From positions 124,001 to 188,000 of the forward strand of contig NZ_SLWW01000004.1 of NCBI RefSeq assembly GCF_004342445.1: 64,000 bases of DNA. The letters are read 5' to 3'. The stretch comes from Rhodovulum euryhalinum (GTDB taxonomy: Bacteria > Pseudomonadota > Alphaproteobacteria > Rhodobacterales > Rhodobacteraceae). A program made the position numbers and the translations under genes. Below the pieces are notes generated by a model. That model saw only the letters and a program-made list of their open reading frames with translations, did no database searches and was not told the origin of the DNA. This document shows, piece after piece, positions 17,819 to 26,945 of this stretch (its first letter is position 1; each line of letters opens with the position of its first letter).

Positions 17819-20800
17819 ATGAAGATCGAACGCAGATTCACCACCGAAGCGACCGGCGCCTATGGCGCGATCGAGTTCACCACCACGACCTCGGAGATCC
17901 GCAACCCGGACGGCACGGTGGTGTTCCGCCTCGACGCCGTCGAGGTGCCGGCGGGCTGGAGCCAGGTCGCCTCGGACGTGATCGCGCAGAAATACTTCCG
18001 CAAGGCGGGCGTGCCCGCGCGGCTGAAGAAGGTGCGCGAAAAGGACGTTCCGGAATTCCTGTGGCGGTCGGTGCCCGACGAGGCGGCGCTGGCCGACCTC
18101 CCCGAGGAGGAGCGCTTTGGCGGCGAGACCTCTGCCTGCCAGGTCTTTGACCGGATGGCCGGGGCGTGGGCCTATTGGGGCTGGAAGGGCGGCTACTTCA
18201 CCACCGAGGCGGACGCCCGCGCCTATTACGACGACATGCGCTACATGCTGGCCACGCAGATGGCGGCGCCGAACAGCCCGCAATGGTTCAACACCGGGCT
18301 GCACTGGGCCTATGGCATCGACGGGCCGGGGCAGGGGCATTTCTACGTCGACTGGAAGACCGGCAAGCTGACCCGGTCGAAATCGGCCTATGAACACCCC
18401 CAGCCGCATGCCTGCTTCATCCAGTCGATCAAGGACGACCTGGTGAACGAGGGCGGCATCATGGACCTGTGGGTCCGCGAGGCGCGGCTGTTCAAGTACG
18501 GCTCGGGCACCGGCACCAACTTTTCCTCGCTGCGCGCCGAGGGCGAAAAGCTGTCGGGCGGCGGCAAGTCGTCGGGGCTGATGGGCTTCCTGCGCATCGG
18601 CGACCGGGCGGCGGGCGCGATCAAGTCGGGCGGCACCACGCGGCGCGCGGCCAAGATGGTGATCTGCGACATGGATCACCCGGACATCGAGGACTTCATC
18701 AACTGGAAGGTGATCGAGGAGCAGAAGGTCGCAAGCCTCGTGGCCGGATCCAAGATCCACGAACAGCACCTGAACGCGATCTTCGCTGCGATCCATGCCT
18801 GGGACGGCAAGGAAACCGACGCCTATGATCCGGCGGTGAACGGCGGGCTGAAATCCGCGATCCGCGCGGCGAAAAAGGCGCTGATCCCCGAGGCCTATGT
18901 CAAGCGCGTGCTGGACTACGCGCGCCAGGGCTATGCGTCGATCGAGTTCCCGACCTACGACACCGATTGGGACAGCGACGCCTATGCGACCGTCTCGGGC
19001 CAGAACTCGAACAACTCGGTCCGGGTGACCGACGCCTTCCTGCGCGCGGTCAAGGAGGATGCCGACTGGGAACTGGTGCGGCGCACAGACGGCAAGGTCG
19101 CCAAGACCATCAAGGCGCGCGATCTGTGGCAGCAGGTGGGCCACGCCGCCTGGTCCTGCGCGGATCCGGGCATCCAGTTCCACGACACGATCAACGGCTG
19201 GCACACCTGCCCCGAGGACGGTGCGATCCGCGCCTCGAACCCGTGCTCGGAATACATGTTCCTCGACGACACGGCCTGCAACCTGGCCTCGATGAACCTG
19301 CTGACCTTCCAGAAGGACGGGGTGTTCCAGGCCGAGGATTACGTGCATGCCACGCGGCTGTGGACCCTGACGCTGGAAATCAGCGTGATGATGGCGCAGT
19401 TCCCCTCGAAGGAAATCGCGCAGCTGTCCTATGACTTCCGCACGCTGGGCCTGGGCTATGCCAATATCGGCGGGCTCCTGATGAACATGGGGCTGGGTTA
19501 TGACAGCGACGAGGGCCGCGCGCTGTGCGGCGCGCTGACCGCGATCCTGACGGGCATCGCCTATGCGACCTCGGCCGAGATCGCGGGCGAACTTGGGCCC
19601 TTCCCGGGGCATGCCCGCAACGCCGACCACATGCTGCGCGTCATCCGCAACCATCGCCGCGCGGCGCAGGGCAAGACCGACGGCTATGAGGGGCTTGCGG
19701 TGCGGCCGGTGCCGCTGGACCACCATCATTGCCCCGACCGGCGGCTGGTCGAGCTTGCCCGGGGGGCCTGGGACGAGGCGTTGTGCCTTGGCGAAAAGCA
19801 CGGTTTCCGCAACGCGCAGGTGTCCGTGATCGCGCCCACCGGCACGATCGGCCTGGTGATGGATTGCGACACCACCGGCATCGAGCCCGACTTCGCGCTG
19901 GTCAAGTTCAAGAAGCTGGCGGGCGGGGGCTATTTCAAGATCATCAACCGCTCGGTCCCCGCGGCGCTGGAAACGCTGGGCTACGGTCCCGCGCAGATCG
20001 AAGAGATCGTTGCCCATGCCGTGGGCCATGGCAGCCTTGGCAACTGCCCCGGCATCAACCACACCGCGCTGATCGGCCATGGCTTCGGCCGGGCGGAACT
20101 GGACAAGATCGAGGCCGCGCTGCCGTCCGCCTTCGACATCCGCTTCGTCTTCAACCAGTGGACCCTGGGCGAGGCGTTCTGCAAGGACGTGCTCGGCATC
20201 CCCGCCGACAAGCTGAACGATCCCACCTTCGACATGCTGCGGCATCTGGGCTTCTCGAAGGCCGAGATCGAGGCGGCGAACGACCATGTCTGCGGGACGA
20301 TGACGCTGGAAGGCGCGCCGCATCTGGACCCGGCGCATTACCACGTCTTCGACTGCGCCAATCCCTGCGGCAAGAAGGGCAAGCGGTTCCTGTCGGTCAA
20401 CAGCCACATCCACATGATGGCGGCGGCGCAAAGCTTCATCTCGGGCGCGATCTCGAAGACGATCAACATGCCCAACTCGGCCAGCATCGAGGATTGCCTC
20501 GACGCCTACGAACTGTCCTGGTCGCTGGGGGTGAAGGCCAACGCGCTGTACCGCGACGGCTCCAAGCTGTCCCAGCCGCTGGCGGCGTCGCTGGTCGAGG
20601 ACGACGAAGAGGCCGAAGAGGTGCTGGCCACCGGCACGCCCACGGAAAAGGCGCAGGTCATCGCCGAGAAGATCATCGAAAAGGTCATCGTCAAGGAGAT
20701 CGTCCGCTCGAACCGCGAAAAGCTGCCCGAGCGGCGCAAGGGCTACACGCAAAAGGCCATCGTCGGCGGGCACAAGGTCTACCTGCGCACCGGCGAATAC

Positions 20801-21487
20801 GCGGACGGCAGCCTTGGCGAGATCTTCATCGACATGCACAAGGAAGGTGCCGGTTTCCGCGCGATGATGAACAACTTCGCCATCGCCGTCAGCGTCGGCC
20901 TGCAATACGGCGTGCCGCTGGAAGAGTTTGTCGAGGCCTTCACCTTCACCCGGTTCGAACCGGCGGGGATGGTGCAGGGCAACGACTCGATCAAGAACGC
21001 CACCTCGATCCTCGACTACATCTTCCGGGAACTGGCCGTGTCCTATCTCGACCGCACGGATCTGGCCCATGTCAAACCCCAGGGCGCGTCCTTCGACGAT
21101 CTGGGCGGCGGCGATGCCGAGGGCAAGCCGAACGTGGCCCCCGTGTCGGAAAGTGCGGCGTCGAAATCGCTTGAGGTGCTGAAACAGATCAGCTCGACCG
21201 GCTACCTGCGCAAGCGGCTGCCGCAGGAACTGGTGGTGTTCCAGGGCGGCATCGGCGGCGCGGCGACCGCGCTCGACAGCACGGCCGACGCCTTCGCGGC
21301 GATCCAGACGCTGGCCCCTGCAACCGGTGCCGCGACGGCGGTCGCCACCGCGCTCGACCCGCGCACCAAGGCCCGCATGCAGGGCTACGAGGGCGACCCC
21401 TGCGGCGAATGTGGCAACTACACGCTGGTGAGGAACGGCACCTGCATGAAGTGCAACACCTGCGGGGCGACGAGCGGGTGTAGTTGA
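17819..21487 (+). CDS. nrdJ: Adenosylcobalamin-dependent (class II) ribonucleoside-diphosphate reductase
   Basis: A 1222-residue class II reductase starting [16 protein letters not shown], which makes deoxyribonucleotides with an adenosylcobalamin-generated thiyl radical. Core blocks include [64 protein letters not shown] and [18 protein letters not shown] charged linker is followed by a second conserved segment and a C-terminal zinc-ribbon-like tail, [19 protein letters not shown] ending TCGATSGCS, which may shuttle reducing equivalents. Length and layout match alphaproteobacterial NrdJ. No class I or III reductase is present in the window. Regulation by NrdR is likely. Confidence 0.96.
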   Translation: MKIERRFTTEATGAYGAIEFTTTTSEIRNPDGTVVFRLDAVEVPAGWSQVASDVIAQKYFRKAGVPARLKKVREKDVPEFLWRSVPDEAALADLPEEERFGGETSACQVFDRMAGAWAYWGWKGGYFTTEADARAYYDDMRYMLATQMAAPNSPQWFNTGLHWAYGIDGPGQGHFYVDWKTGKLTRSKSAYEHPQPHACFIQSIKDDLVNEGGIMDLWVREARLFKYGSGTGTNFSSLRAEGEKLSGGGKSSGLMGFLRIGDRAAGAIKSGGTTRRAAKMVICDMDHPDIEDFINWKVIEEQKVASLVAGSKIHEQHLNAIFAAIHAWDGKETDAYDPAVNGGLKSAIRAAKKALIPEAYVKRVLDYARQGYASIEFPTYDTDWDSDAYATVSGQNSNNSVRVTDAFLRAVKEDADWELVRRTDGKVAKTIKARDLWQQVGHAAWSCADPGIQFHDTINGWHTCPEDGAIRASNPCSEYMFLDDTACNLASMNLLTFQKDGVFQAEDYVHATRLWTLTLEISVMMAQFPSKEIAQLSYDFRTLGLGYANIGGLLMNMGLGYDSDEGRALCGALTAILTGIAYATSAEIAGELGPFPGHARNADHMLRVIRNHRRAAQGKTDGYEGLAVRPVPLDHHHCPDRRLVELARGAWDEALCLGEKHGFRNAQVSVIAPTGTIGLVMDCDTTGIEPDFALVKFKKLAGGGYFKIINRSVPAALETLGYGPAQIEEIVAHAVGHGSLGNCPGINHTALIGHGFGRAELDKIEAALPSAFDIRFVFNQWTLGEAFCKDVLGIPADKLNDPTFDMLRHLGFSKAEIEAANDHVCGTMTLEGAPHLDPAHYHVFDCANPCGKKGKRFLSVNSHIHMMAAAQSFISGAISKTINMPNSASIEDCLDAYELSWSLGVKANALYRDGSKLSQPLAASLVEDDEEAEEVLATGTPTEKAQVIAEKIIEKVIVKEIVRSNREKLPERRKGYTQKAIVGGHKVYLRTGEYADGSLGEIFIDMHKEGAGFRAMMNNFAIAVSVGLQYGVPLEEFVEAFTFTRFEPAGMVQGNDSIKNATSILDYIFRELAVSYLDRTDLAHVKPQGASFDDLGGGDAEGKPNVAPVSESAASKSLEVLKQISSTGYLRKRLPQELVVFQGGIGGAATALDSTADAFAAIQTLAPATGAATAVATALDPRTKARMQGYEGDPCGECGNYTLVRNGTCMKCNTCGATSGCS

Positions 21488-21502
21488 GAGATTGGGGGTC
21501 GT

Positions 21503-21529
21503 GGGGATCGGTGTTGCAGCACCGACCCC
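21503..21529 (+). terminator. Hairpin after nrdJ
   Basis: GGGG-A-TCGGTG / CACCGA-CCCC with loop TTGCAG lies 15 bases after the nrdJ stop; one A is bulged. No T-run follows, so it is a weak intrinsic terminator or a 3'-end protecting stem. Confidence 0.5.
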
Positions 21530-21700
21530 CGGCCCATCCCGCAAGAGCGAAGCACGCTGCGGGAAAGGCTAGTTCGGCCCTCTCGGGTCGACTGATGGAA
21601 CGAGGAACACGACCGGACGAGCGGATCAATAGCGTGCTGAGAAATACAGGATCGGTCCACAGGAATGTGGGCTCACCTGGGGAAAAGAGGAGTGACAGTG

Positions 21701-21841
21701 ATGTCGCGACGCAAGAACTCGGAGGTTACCAGCGCAAAAGCGGCCTCAGCCGCATCCAAAGTGCTGGGCAATCCGAGATCCTCGAAAGCTGCCAAATCCG
21801 CAGCCGCGTCGGCGCTGACTCAGCGACCGAACAAGAAATAA
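21701..21841 (+). CDS. Small Lys/Ala/Ser-rich protein, 46 residues
   Basis: The ATG at 21701 follows an excellent ribosome-binding site, AGAGGAG at 21686-21692. The product begins MSRRKNSEVTSAKAASAASK, continues VLGNPRSSKAAKSAAASALT and ends QRPNKK; it is strongly basic. I recall similar small proteins in other alphaproteobacteria with the pattern ASK-VL-x-P-x-(T/S)SKAAKS-x-AASAL-(T/S)Q, but their function is unknown to me. The Ala/Lys/Ser repeats recall histone H1-tail or SASP-like proteins, so nucleic acid binding is a reasonable guess only. The gene has its own terminator about 130 bases downstream. Hand-counted GC is about 59%, below the neighbours. Confidence 0.75.
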   Translation: MSRRKNSEVTSAKAASAASKVLGNPRSSKAAKSAAASALTQRPNKK

Positions 21842-21973
21842 ACTGGCTGGGCGGATCTTCCTGCCCCGCACTACGTGAGATCCGAGGCGGGTGCGCTCGC
21901 CTTTGACGTCGAGAAGGCCCAGGCAAAGCCATAGAGCATCGAGCGGTAAGCACAGAGCCTGATCGACGATCCT

Positions 21974-22005
21974 GGCCCCCTCATATCCGAGGGGGCCTTT
22001 CTTTT
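21974..22005 (+). terminator. Strong intrinsic terminator
   Basis: GGCCCCCTC-ATATCC-GAGGGGGCC is a perfect 9-bp stem with a 6-base loop followed by TTTCTTTT. It ends transcription from the small-protein gene. The 132 bases between that gene's stop and this hairpin hold no reading frame I trust, and could be a long 3' UTR or part of a small RNA. Confidence 0.9.
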
Positions 22006-22120
22006 GCGGACGCGGGTCACCTCTGGCGACAGGGGGGCAGGCGGCCCGGGCATGATTTCAGACATATGCAAATCGGCTTGTGGATGCGAGAAAAGACCGG
22101 ATCCCGGCCGGAGGTGCGCC

Positions 22121-22531
22121 ATGATCCGTCTTGCCCTCGCGCTGTCCACCCTGGCCATGCCCCTTGCGGCCGCCGCGCAGGGCCACGCCCCGTCCCCCTA
22201 TGCCGGGTGGGAGGGCCGCGAGATCAAGAGCCTGTCCGACAGCGACCTCGACGACCTGCGCGCGGGCCGCGGGTGGGGCCTTCGACGCCGCGTTCCGCGC
22301 GGGCGACGTGACCCCGGACCGGTTCGCGCGCTGATCGACGCGGCCGCACGCGCCCGGGCCGAGCTGCGCTTCGTCCACCTCGCGCGCCACCTTGACACAC
22401 CGCCCCTGCTGACGGACGACCAGATCGCCCGCTACAACGCCTTGCGCGGCTATGGCGCCGCCGCCCCCTGCGCCGCCGTTCCCCGGGGCCACGACCCCGC
22501 GATGTGGCGGCGTCACAATACTTGCGAGTGA
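22121..22531 (+). pseudogene. Broken gene for an exported Spy/CpxP-like or related small protein
   Basis: The ATG at 22121 has a good site (GGAGG at 22110). The N-terminus MIRLALALSTLAMPLAAAAQ is a signal peptide, followed by SPYAGWEGREIKSLSDSDLD and DLRAGRGWG. The family I recall continues after GRGWGL with a conserved ELNG-PGP segment, then helices. Here those ~40 residues are absent. A shifted frame from about 22276 to 22325 reads AFDAAFRAGDVTPDRF, the expected next segment, before the first frame resumes with RALIDAAARARAELRFVHLA. The gene thus seems to carry an internal deletion and two compensating frameshifts. The frame stays open for 136 codons, so a novel chimeric protein could be made. 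Sequencing error could explain the second shift but not the missing segment. Confidence 0.6.
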
Positions 22532-22541
22532 GGTGCGCCCG

Positions 22542-23468
22542 ATGTCCCTGCTGACGATCCCGATCCGCGCGGCCGCCGTCCTGGCCTTTCTGGGCCTCGC
22601 CATCCCCGCGCTGGCCGATCTGCGCCCGGTGCCGGTGGCCGAGGGCGTCTGGGCCATCGTCGGCGACAAGGGCCAGCGCAGCCCCGACAATTTCGGCAAC
22701 AACGCGACCTTCGGGCTGATCGTCACCGACGCGGGCGCGGTCCTGATCGACGCGGGGGGCAGTTGGCGGGGGGCCGAAGACCTGCACGACGCGATACGGC
22801 AGGTGACCGACCGGCCGGTGATTCTGGTCATCAACACCGGCGGGCAGGACCATCGCTGGCTCGGCAACGGCTACTGGGCCGCGCAAGGGGCCCGTATCGT
22901 CGCGTCCGCGGCGGCGGTCGCGGATCAGACGGCGCGCGCCTCGGTGCAGATGACGATGCTGAGCCGGTTGATCGGCGCGGGCCTTGCGGGCACGCAGCCT
23001 GTCCATGCCGCCGAGACGTTCGAGGACCGGCTGGATCTGACCATCGGCGGCCGCCTTGTCGAGATCGTCCACCCTGGCCCCGCCCACACGCCGGGCGATG
23101 CCTTCGTCTGGCTGCCCGAGGCGCGCGTCGTCTTCGCCGGCGACATCGTCTTTGCCGAGCGGCTTCTGGGCGTGCTGGAGTTTTCCAGTTCGGCGGGCTG
23201 GATCGAGGCCTTTGCGGCGATGGCCGCGCTCGGGCCCCTGCACGTCGTCCCCGGCCACGGCGATCCGACCACGCTGGACCGCGCCCGGGCGGATACCTAC
23301 GACTATCTCGTCACGCTGCGCGAGCGGATGCGCGCCCATATCGACGCGGGCGGCGACATCCTCGGGTCGGTCGCGGTGGAGCAGTCCGCCTTCGCGCATC
23401 TGGAGCAGTTCGGCAGCCTCGCGGGGCGCAACGCCCAGCAGGTCTTCACCGAGATGGAATGGGAGTGA
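22542..23468 (+). CDS. MBL-fold metallo-hydrolase family protein with a degenerate metal site, exported
   Basis: A 308-residue protein with a signal peptide (IRAAAVLAFLGLAIPALA). The MBL fold is recognisable: FGLIVTDAGAVLIDAG, then VINTGGQDHRWLGNGYW, HPGPAHTPGDAFVWLPEARV with VFAGDIVF, and VVPGHGDPTTLD. The classical HxHxDH motif is replaced by GGQDH, so the first two histidine ligands are missing while the later His, Asp and His remain. It may bind one metal or have lost hydrolase activity. The gene begins eleven bases after the broken exported-protein gene, suggesting a former two-gene unit. Confidence 0.82.
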   Translation: MSLLTIPIRAAAVLAFLGLAIPALADLRPVPVAEGVWAIVGDKGQRSPDNFGNNATFGLIVTDAGAVLIDAGGSWRGAEDLHDAIRQVTDRPVILVINTGGQDHRWLGNGYWAAQGARIVASAAAVADQTARASVQMTMLSRLIGAGLAGTQPVHAAETFEDRLDLTIGGRLVEIVHPGPAHTPGDAFVWLPEARVVFAGDIVFAERLLGVLEFSSSAGWIEAFAAMAALGPLHVVPGHGDPTTLDRARADTYDYLVTLRERMRAHIDAGGDILGSVAVEQSAFAHLEQFGSLAGRNAQQVFTEMEWE

Positions 23469-23661
23469 CCGGAGGGACGCGACCGCAGCCGGTGCCGGTG
23501 CCCGATGCCGTTTGTCCGGACGCGACGAAGCTCCCCGCAGGGGCGGGACGGCAGGCACGCTCAGGGTCACATGAAGCCGGGATCCAGCATGGACATCCCG
23601 GTGCTTCCGTCCTCGGCCGCCCCCGGAGACGGCCAGCGGCCGGTGCGATCCCTTTCCGTGC

Positions 23662-23862
23662 ATGGCGGTTCTTCCCTGTCCGGTCCCCGATGGCGAGGGC
23701 CGGGGCAGGGTGATCGCGGACGGCCTGACCGCGGATATCATCAACGCGCTCGCGCGAAACCGCTGGATGCGGGGGGCCACCTGCAACGCCGCCTTTGCGC
23801 TGGGCCGTTCCGGCGAACCGCTTGACGAAATCCTCCAGCGCCCGAACGCGGACGTTGGGCCC
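23662..23862 (+). pseudogene. Remnant of a TolB-like/adenylate-cyclase-associated domain
   Basis: Between the MBL gene and ilvH (23469-23867, 399 bases) no complete gene is visible. One frame reads AVLPCPVPDGEGRGRVIADG, then LTADIINALARNRWM, then ATCNAAFALGRSGEPLDEIL. This closely follows the pattern AVLPF...(F/I)ADGLTEDI-ALAR-WL...A-SFA--G that sits after the cyclase domain or in TPR proteins of the CyaA/TolB_N type. The frame then runs directly into the 3' end of ilvH on the other strand, so everything downstream is missing. There is no good start. It looks like a decayed fragment left by rearrangement. Confidence 0.55.
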
Positions 23863-23867
23863 CGGCG

Positions 23868-24431
23868 TCAGGCGCCGCGCGACAGCGCCGCGATCCCGGT
23901 CCGTGCCATTTCCTTGAGCCCGAGCGGGCGCATCAGTTCGGCGAAGGCGTCGACCTTCTGCGGCGTGCCGGTGATCTCGAAGACGAAGCTTTCCAGCGTC
24001 GAATCCACCACGTTGGCGCGAAAGATGTCGGCCAGCCGAAGCGCCTCGACCCGCTTCTCGCCCGCGCCATGGACCTTGAAGAGCGCCAGTTCGCGTTCGA
24101 CCGATGGGCCCTCGACGGTCAGGTCGTGCACCTCGTGCACCGGGACGATCCGGCCGAGCTGGGCCTTGATCTGCTCGATCACGGCGGGCGTGCCGGTGGT
24201 GACGATGGTGATGCGGCTGGTGTGCCCGGTGTGGTCGACCTCGGCCACGGTCAGGCTGTCGATGTTGTAGCCCCGCCCCGAGAACAGCCCGATCACGCGC
24301 GCCAGCACGCCCGGTTCGTTGTCGACGATCACCGCCAGCGTGTGCCGCTCGACGGTATCGGCGTTGGGGTCGCGCAGGTCATAGGCCGAAAGCTTCGAGG
24401 TGCCCTTCTGGATGTTCAGTGCTGCTGCCAT
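23868..24431 (-). CDS. ilvH: Acetolactate synthase small (regulatory) subunit
   Basis: A 187-residue protein starting MAAALNIQKGTSKLSAYDLR. The N-terminal ACT domain (HTLAVIVDNEPGVLARVIGL, then GRGYNIDSLTV) binds valine for feedback inhibition; the C-terminal domain (ELALFKVHG..., FVFEITGTPQKVDAF) contacts and activates the catalytic subunit. It acts with IlvB in valine, leucine and isoleucine synthesis. The gene lies 76 bases downstream of a secreted-protein gene that separates it from ilvB. Confidence 0.95.
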   Translation of the reverse strand: MAAALNIQKGTSKLSAYDLRDPNADTVERHTLAVIVDNEPGVLARVIGLFSGRGYNIDSLTVAEVDHTGHTSRITIVTTGTPAVIEQIKAQLGRIVPVHEVHDLTVEGPSVERELALFKVHGAGEKRVEALRLADIFRANVVDSTLESFVFEITGTPQKVDAFAELMRPLGLKEMARTGIAALSRGA

Positions 24432-24507
24432 GTCTGTTGCGTCGTCCTTGTGCCCCGGCGGGGGCGTTTCGGTTACGGGCGGCATGGCCGCCCTGTCGCG
24501 GCCCGGT

Positions 24508-25089
24508 TCAGAACCGCATGTCGATCTCGGCATAGCCCGGCGTTGCCACCGGCGGGCCGCCCCAGATCAACGACTGGTAGCTCGCGTCCGACAGGATCAC
24601 CGAGTCCAGAAACGCCATGTCGGGCGGGGCGCCCGTGGGACCGACGAAGGCGAAGGTCGCGATGATCCCCGGCCGCCCGGCCAGCCCGTAGCTGTGGAAA
24701 TAGACCGTTTCGGCGCCCATCGCGACCTGCGGCCCGCGGCCCGGGAAATACATCCCGCCCGAACCCGCCAGCGGCAGGAATTCGCCCCGCATCGTCGCGC
24801 CAAAGCGCAGGCCCGTTCCCACCGAAGGCGGCACGCCGTCGCCGCGAAAGCTCTCCATATAGACGATGCGGCCGGCCGCGTCGGTCGTGACCGACAACTG
24901 GTTGCCGGCCGGCTGCTGCCAGCGCGTCGCCGTGTAGCCGGGGTTGGCCACCCCGACGGCGGTGGGCGGGCCGAGCGTGGCGAAGGCCGCCGCGCTTTGC
25001 CCGATGTCGAGACCCGCGAAATCCTGCGCCGCCGCGGCAAGCGGCGCGCATGCGGCCAGCGCCGCGAGGATGACGCGGCGCCGGATCAC
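24508..25089 (-). CDS. Exported protein of unknown function inside the ilv operon
   Basis: A 193-residue product starting at GTG, which overlaps the ilvB stop as GTGA. The N-terminus MIRRRVILAALAACAPLAAAAQ is a signal peptide; a lipoprotein alternative at Cys14 is less likely because the lipobox is poor. The mature part shows IGQSAAAFATLGPPTAVG near its start, a pattern reminiscent of small periplasmic SmpA/BamE-like domains, then an aromatic stretch TRWQQPAGNQLSVTT. I do not recognise the family with certainty. The stop-start overlap means it is translated with IlvB, yet it is predicted to leave the cytoplasm. Confidence 0.75.
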   Translation of the reverse strand: MIRRRVILAALAACAPLAAAAQDFAGLDIGQSAAAFATLGPPTAVGVANPGYTATRWQQPAGNQLSVTTDAAGRIVYMESFRGDGVPPSVGTGLRFGATMRGEFLPLAGSGGMYFPGRGPQVAMGAETVYFHSYGLAGRPGIIATFAFVGPTGAPPDMAFLDSVILSDASYQSLIWGGPPVATPGYAEIDMRF

Positions 25090-26840
25090 ACCAGCACCGC
25101 CCCGCCGGCCTTGATCGCGTCCTCGCCGGTGTCGTCACCCAGCAGCATCCGGTTGTGCGGCTCGCCGGACGGGATCATCGGATAGCAGTTCTCGTGCTTT
25201 TCCACGAGGCAGTCGAAGATCACCGGCCCGTCATAGGCCAGCATCTCGGAAATCGCGTCGTCCAGATCGGCCGGGTTGTCGCACCTGATCCCCTTGCAGC
25301 CGAAGGCCTCGGCCAGCTTGACGAAGTCGGGCAGCGCCTCGGACCAGGAATGGGAATAGCGTCCGCCATGCAGCAGGGTCTGCCACTGGCGCACCATTCC
25401 CAGGCGTTCGTTGTTCAGGATGAACTGCTTGACCGGGGTGCGGAACTGTACCGCGGTGCCCATCTCCTGCATGTTCATCAGCCACGAGCCTTCGCCGGCC
25501 ACGTTGATCACCAGCGCGTCCGGATGCGCGACCTGCACCCCGATGGACGCCGGCAGGCCATAGCCCATGGTGCCCAGCCCGCCCGATGTCATCCAGCGGT
25601 TCGGCGCCTCGAAGCCCAGGAACTGCGCGGCCCACATCTGGTGCTGGCCGACCTCGGTGCAGATGTAGCGGTCCTTGCGGTGGCGGGTCAGCGCCTCCAG
25701 CCGTTCGAGGGCGTATTGCGGCTTGATGACCGTGTCCGAGTTCCGGTAGCGCAGGCACTCGACCTTCTTCCAGTCGGCGATCTGCGCCCACCAGCGGGCC
25801 AGACCCTCCTTGTTGACCTTGCGGCCGCGCGACTTCCAGATGCGCAGCATGTCCTCCAGAACATGGGCGACGTCGCCGATGATGGGAATGTCGGCGCGGA
25901 TGGTCTTGTTGATCGACGAGGGGTCGATGTCGATATGCGCCTTGACCGATCCCGGGCTGAAATCGGCCAGCCGCCCGGTGATCCGGTCGTCGAACCGCGC
26001 GCCGATGTTGATCATCAGGTCGCAATCGTGCATCGCGAGGTTGGCCTCGTAAAGCCCGTGCATCCCCAGCATGCCCAGCCAGTTCTTTCCGCTGGCCGGG
26101 TAGGCGCCCAGCCCCATCAGCGTCGAGGTGATCGGAAAACCCGTGGCGTCCACCAGTTCGCGCAGCAATTGCGTCGCCGCATCGCCCGAGTTGATGACCC
26201 CGCCGCCGGTGTAGAAGATCGGCCGCTCTGCGGTCTCCATCGCCTCGACAAGGCGGGTGATCATCTCGCGGTCGCCCTTCACCTGCGGGTGATAGTGGCC
26301 CTGGCCTGCCTCGCGCGGGCCGACATAGCTGCCGGTGGCGAACTGGACGTCCTTGGGAATGTCGATCAGCACCGGGCCGGGACGGCCCGAGGTCGCGACA
26401 TGGAACGCCCGGTGGATCGTCTCGGCCAGCTTGTCGGTCTCCTTCACCAGCCAGTTGTGCTTGGTGCAGGGGCGGGTGATGCCGACCGTGTCGGCCTCCT
26501 GGAAGGCGTCGTTGCCGACCATGAAGGTGGGCACCTGGCCGGTGAGCACGACCAGCGGGATCGAATCCATCAGCGCGTCGGTAATGCCGGTCACCGCGTT
26601 GGTCGCGCCCGGCCCCGAGGTGACCAGAACGACGCCCGGCTTGCCGGTCGAGCGGGCATAGCCTTCGGCCATGTGCACCGCGCCCTGTTCGTGACGCACC
26701 AGGATGTGGCGGATGTCGTTCTGCTGGAACAGTTCGTCATAGATCGGAAGCACGGCGCCGCCCGGATAGCCGAAGATTACCTCGACGCCCTGGTCCCTGA
26801 GCGCCTGAACCACCATCCTCGCGCCGGTCATCTGTGTCAT
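25086..26840 (-). CDS. ilvB: Acetolactate synthase large (catalytic) subunit
   Basis: A 584-residue ThDP enzyme starting MTQMTGARMVVQALRDQGVE, with GGAGAG upstream. The ThDP catalytic glutamate is in RHEQGAVHMAEGYAR. FAD-region blocks and the ThDP/Mg motif near NVAGEGSWLMNMQEM are present. It condenses two pyruvates to 2-acetolactate or pyruvate with 2-oxobutyrate to acetohydroxybutyrate. Length and order fit the IlvI/IlvB type. The gene heads an operon with the secreted protein and ilvH, and is preceded by a leader peptide and attenuator. Confidence 0.96.
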   Translation of the reverse strand: MTQMTGARMVVQALRDQGVEVIFGYPGGAVLPIYDELFQQNDIRHILVRHEQGAVHMAEGYARSTGKPGVVLVTSGPGATNAVTGITDALMDSIPLVVLTGQVPTFMVGNDAFQEADTVGITRPCTKHNWLVKETDKLAETIHRAFHVATSGRPGPVLIDIPKDVQFATGSYVGPREAGQGHYHPQVKGDREMITRLVEAMETAERPIFYTGGGVINSGDAATQLLRELVDATGFPITSTLMGLGAYPASGKNWLGMLGMHGLYEANLAMHDCDLMINIGARFDDRITGRLADFSPGSVKAHIDIDPSSINKTIRADIPIIGDVAHVLEDMLRIWKSRGRKVNKEGLARWWAQIADWKKVECLRYRNSDTVIKPQYALERLEALTRHRKDRYICTEVGQHQMWAAQFLGFEAPNRWMTSGGLGTMGYGLPASIGVQVAHPDALVINVAGEGSWLMNMQEMGTAVQFRTPVKQFILNNERLGMVRQWQTLLHGGRYSHSWSEALPDFVKLAEAFGCKGIRCDNPADLDDAISEMLAYDGPVIFDCLVEKHENCYPMIPSGEPHNRMLLGDDTGEDAIKAGGAVLV

Positions 26841-26891
26841 CTGTCGTCTCTCCGTGCTGTCCGCCGTCGGTGCCTTGCTTCGGCCGCGCAT

Positions 26892-26917
26892 AAAAAAACC
26901 CCCGGTTGGAGCGGGGG
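26892..26917 (-). terminator. Attenuator terminator of the ilv operon
   Basis: On the minus strand CCCCCG-CTCCAAC-CGGGGG is followed by seven T residues, a classical intrinsic terminator. It lies between the leader peptide (ending at 26946) and the ilvB start (26840), so it can stop transcription before the structural genes. Repeats upstream (GGGGGAAACCC region, 26922-26933) could form an alternative structure. Confidence 0.85.
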
Positions 26918-26945
26918 CGCATGGGGGAAACCCTGGGGTCCGTCT

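Noticed and set aside
17600-21544. A 1314-codon open frame on the minus strand across nrdJ
   Set aside because: It is an antisense shadow of nrdJ caused by high GC; its product is Arg/Gly/His-rich with no recognisable domain, and nrdJ on the plus strand is certain.
21484-21906. A 140-codon frame starting at the nrdJ stop
   Set aside because: It has no ribosome-binding site or family features and covers the better-supported 46-residue gene in another frame.
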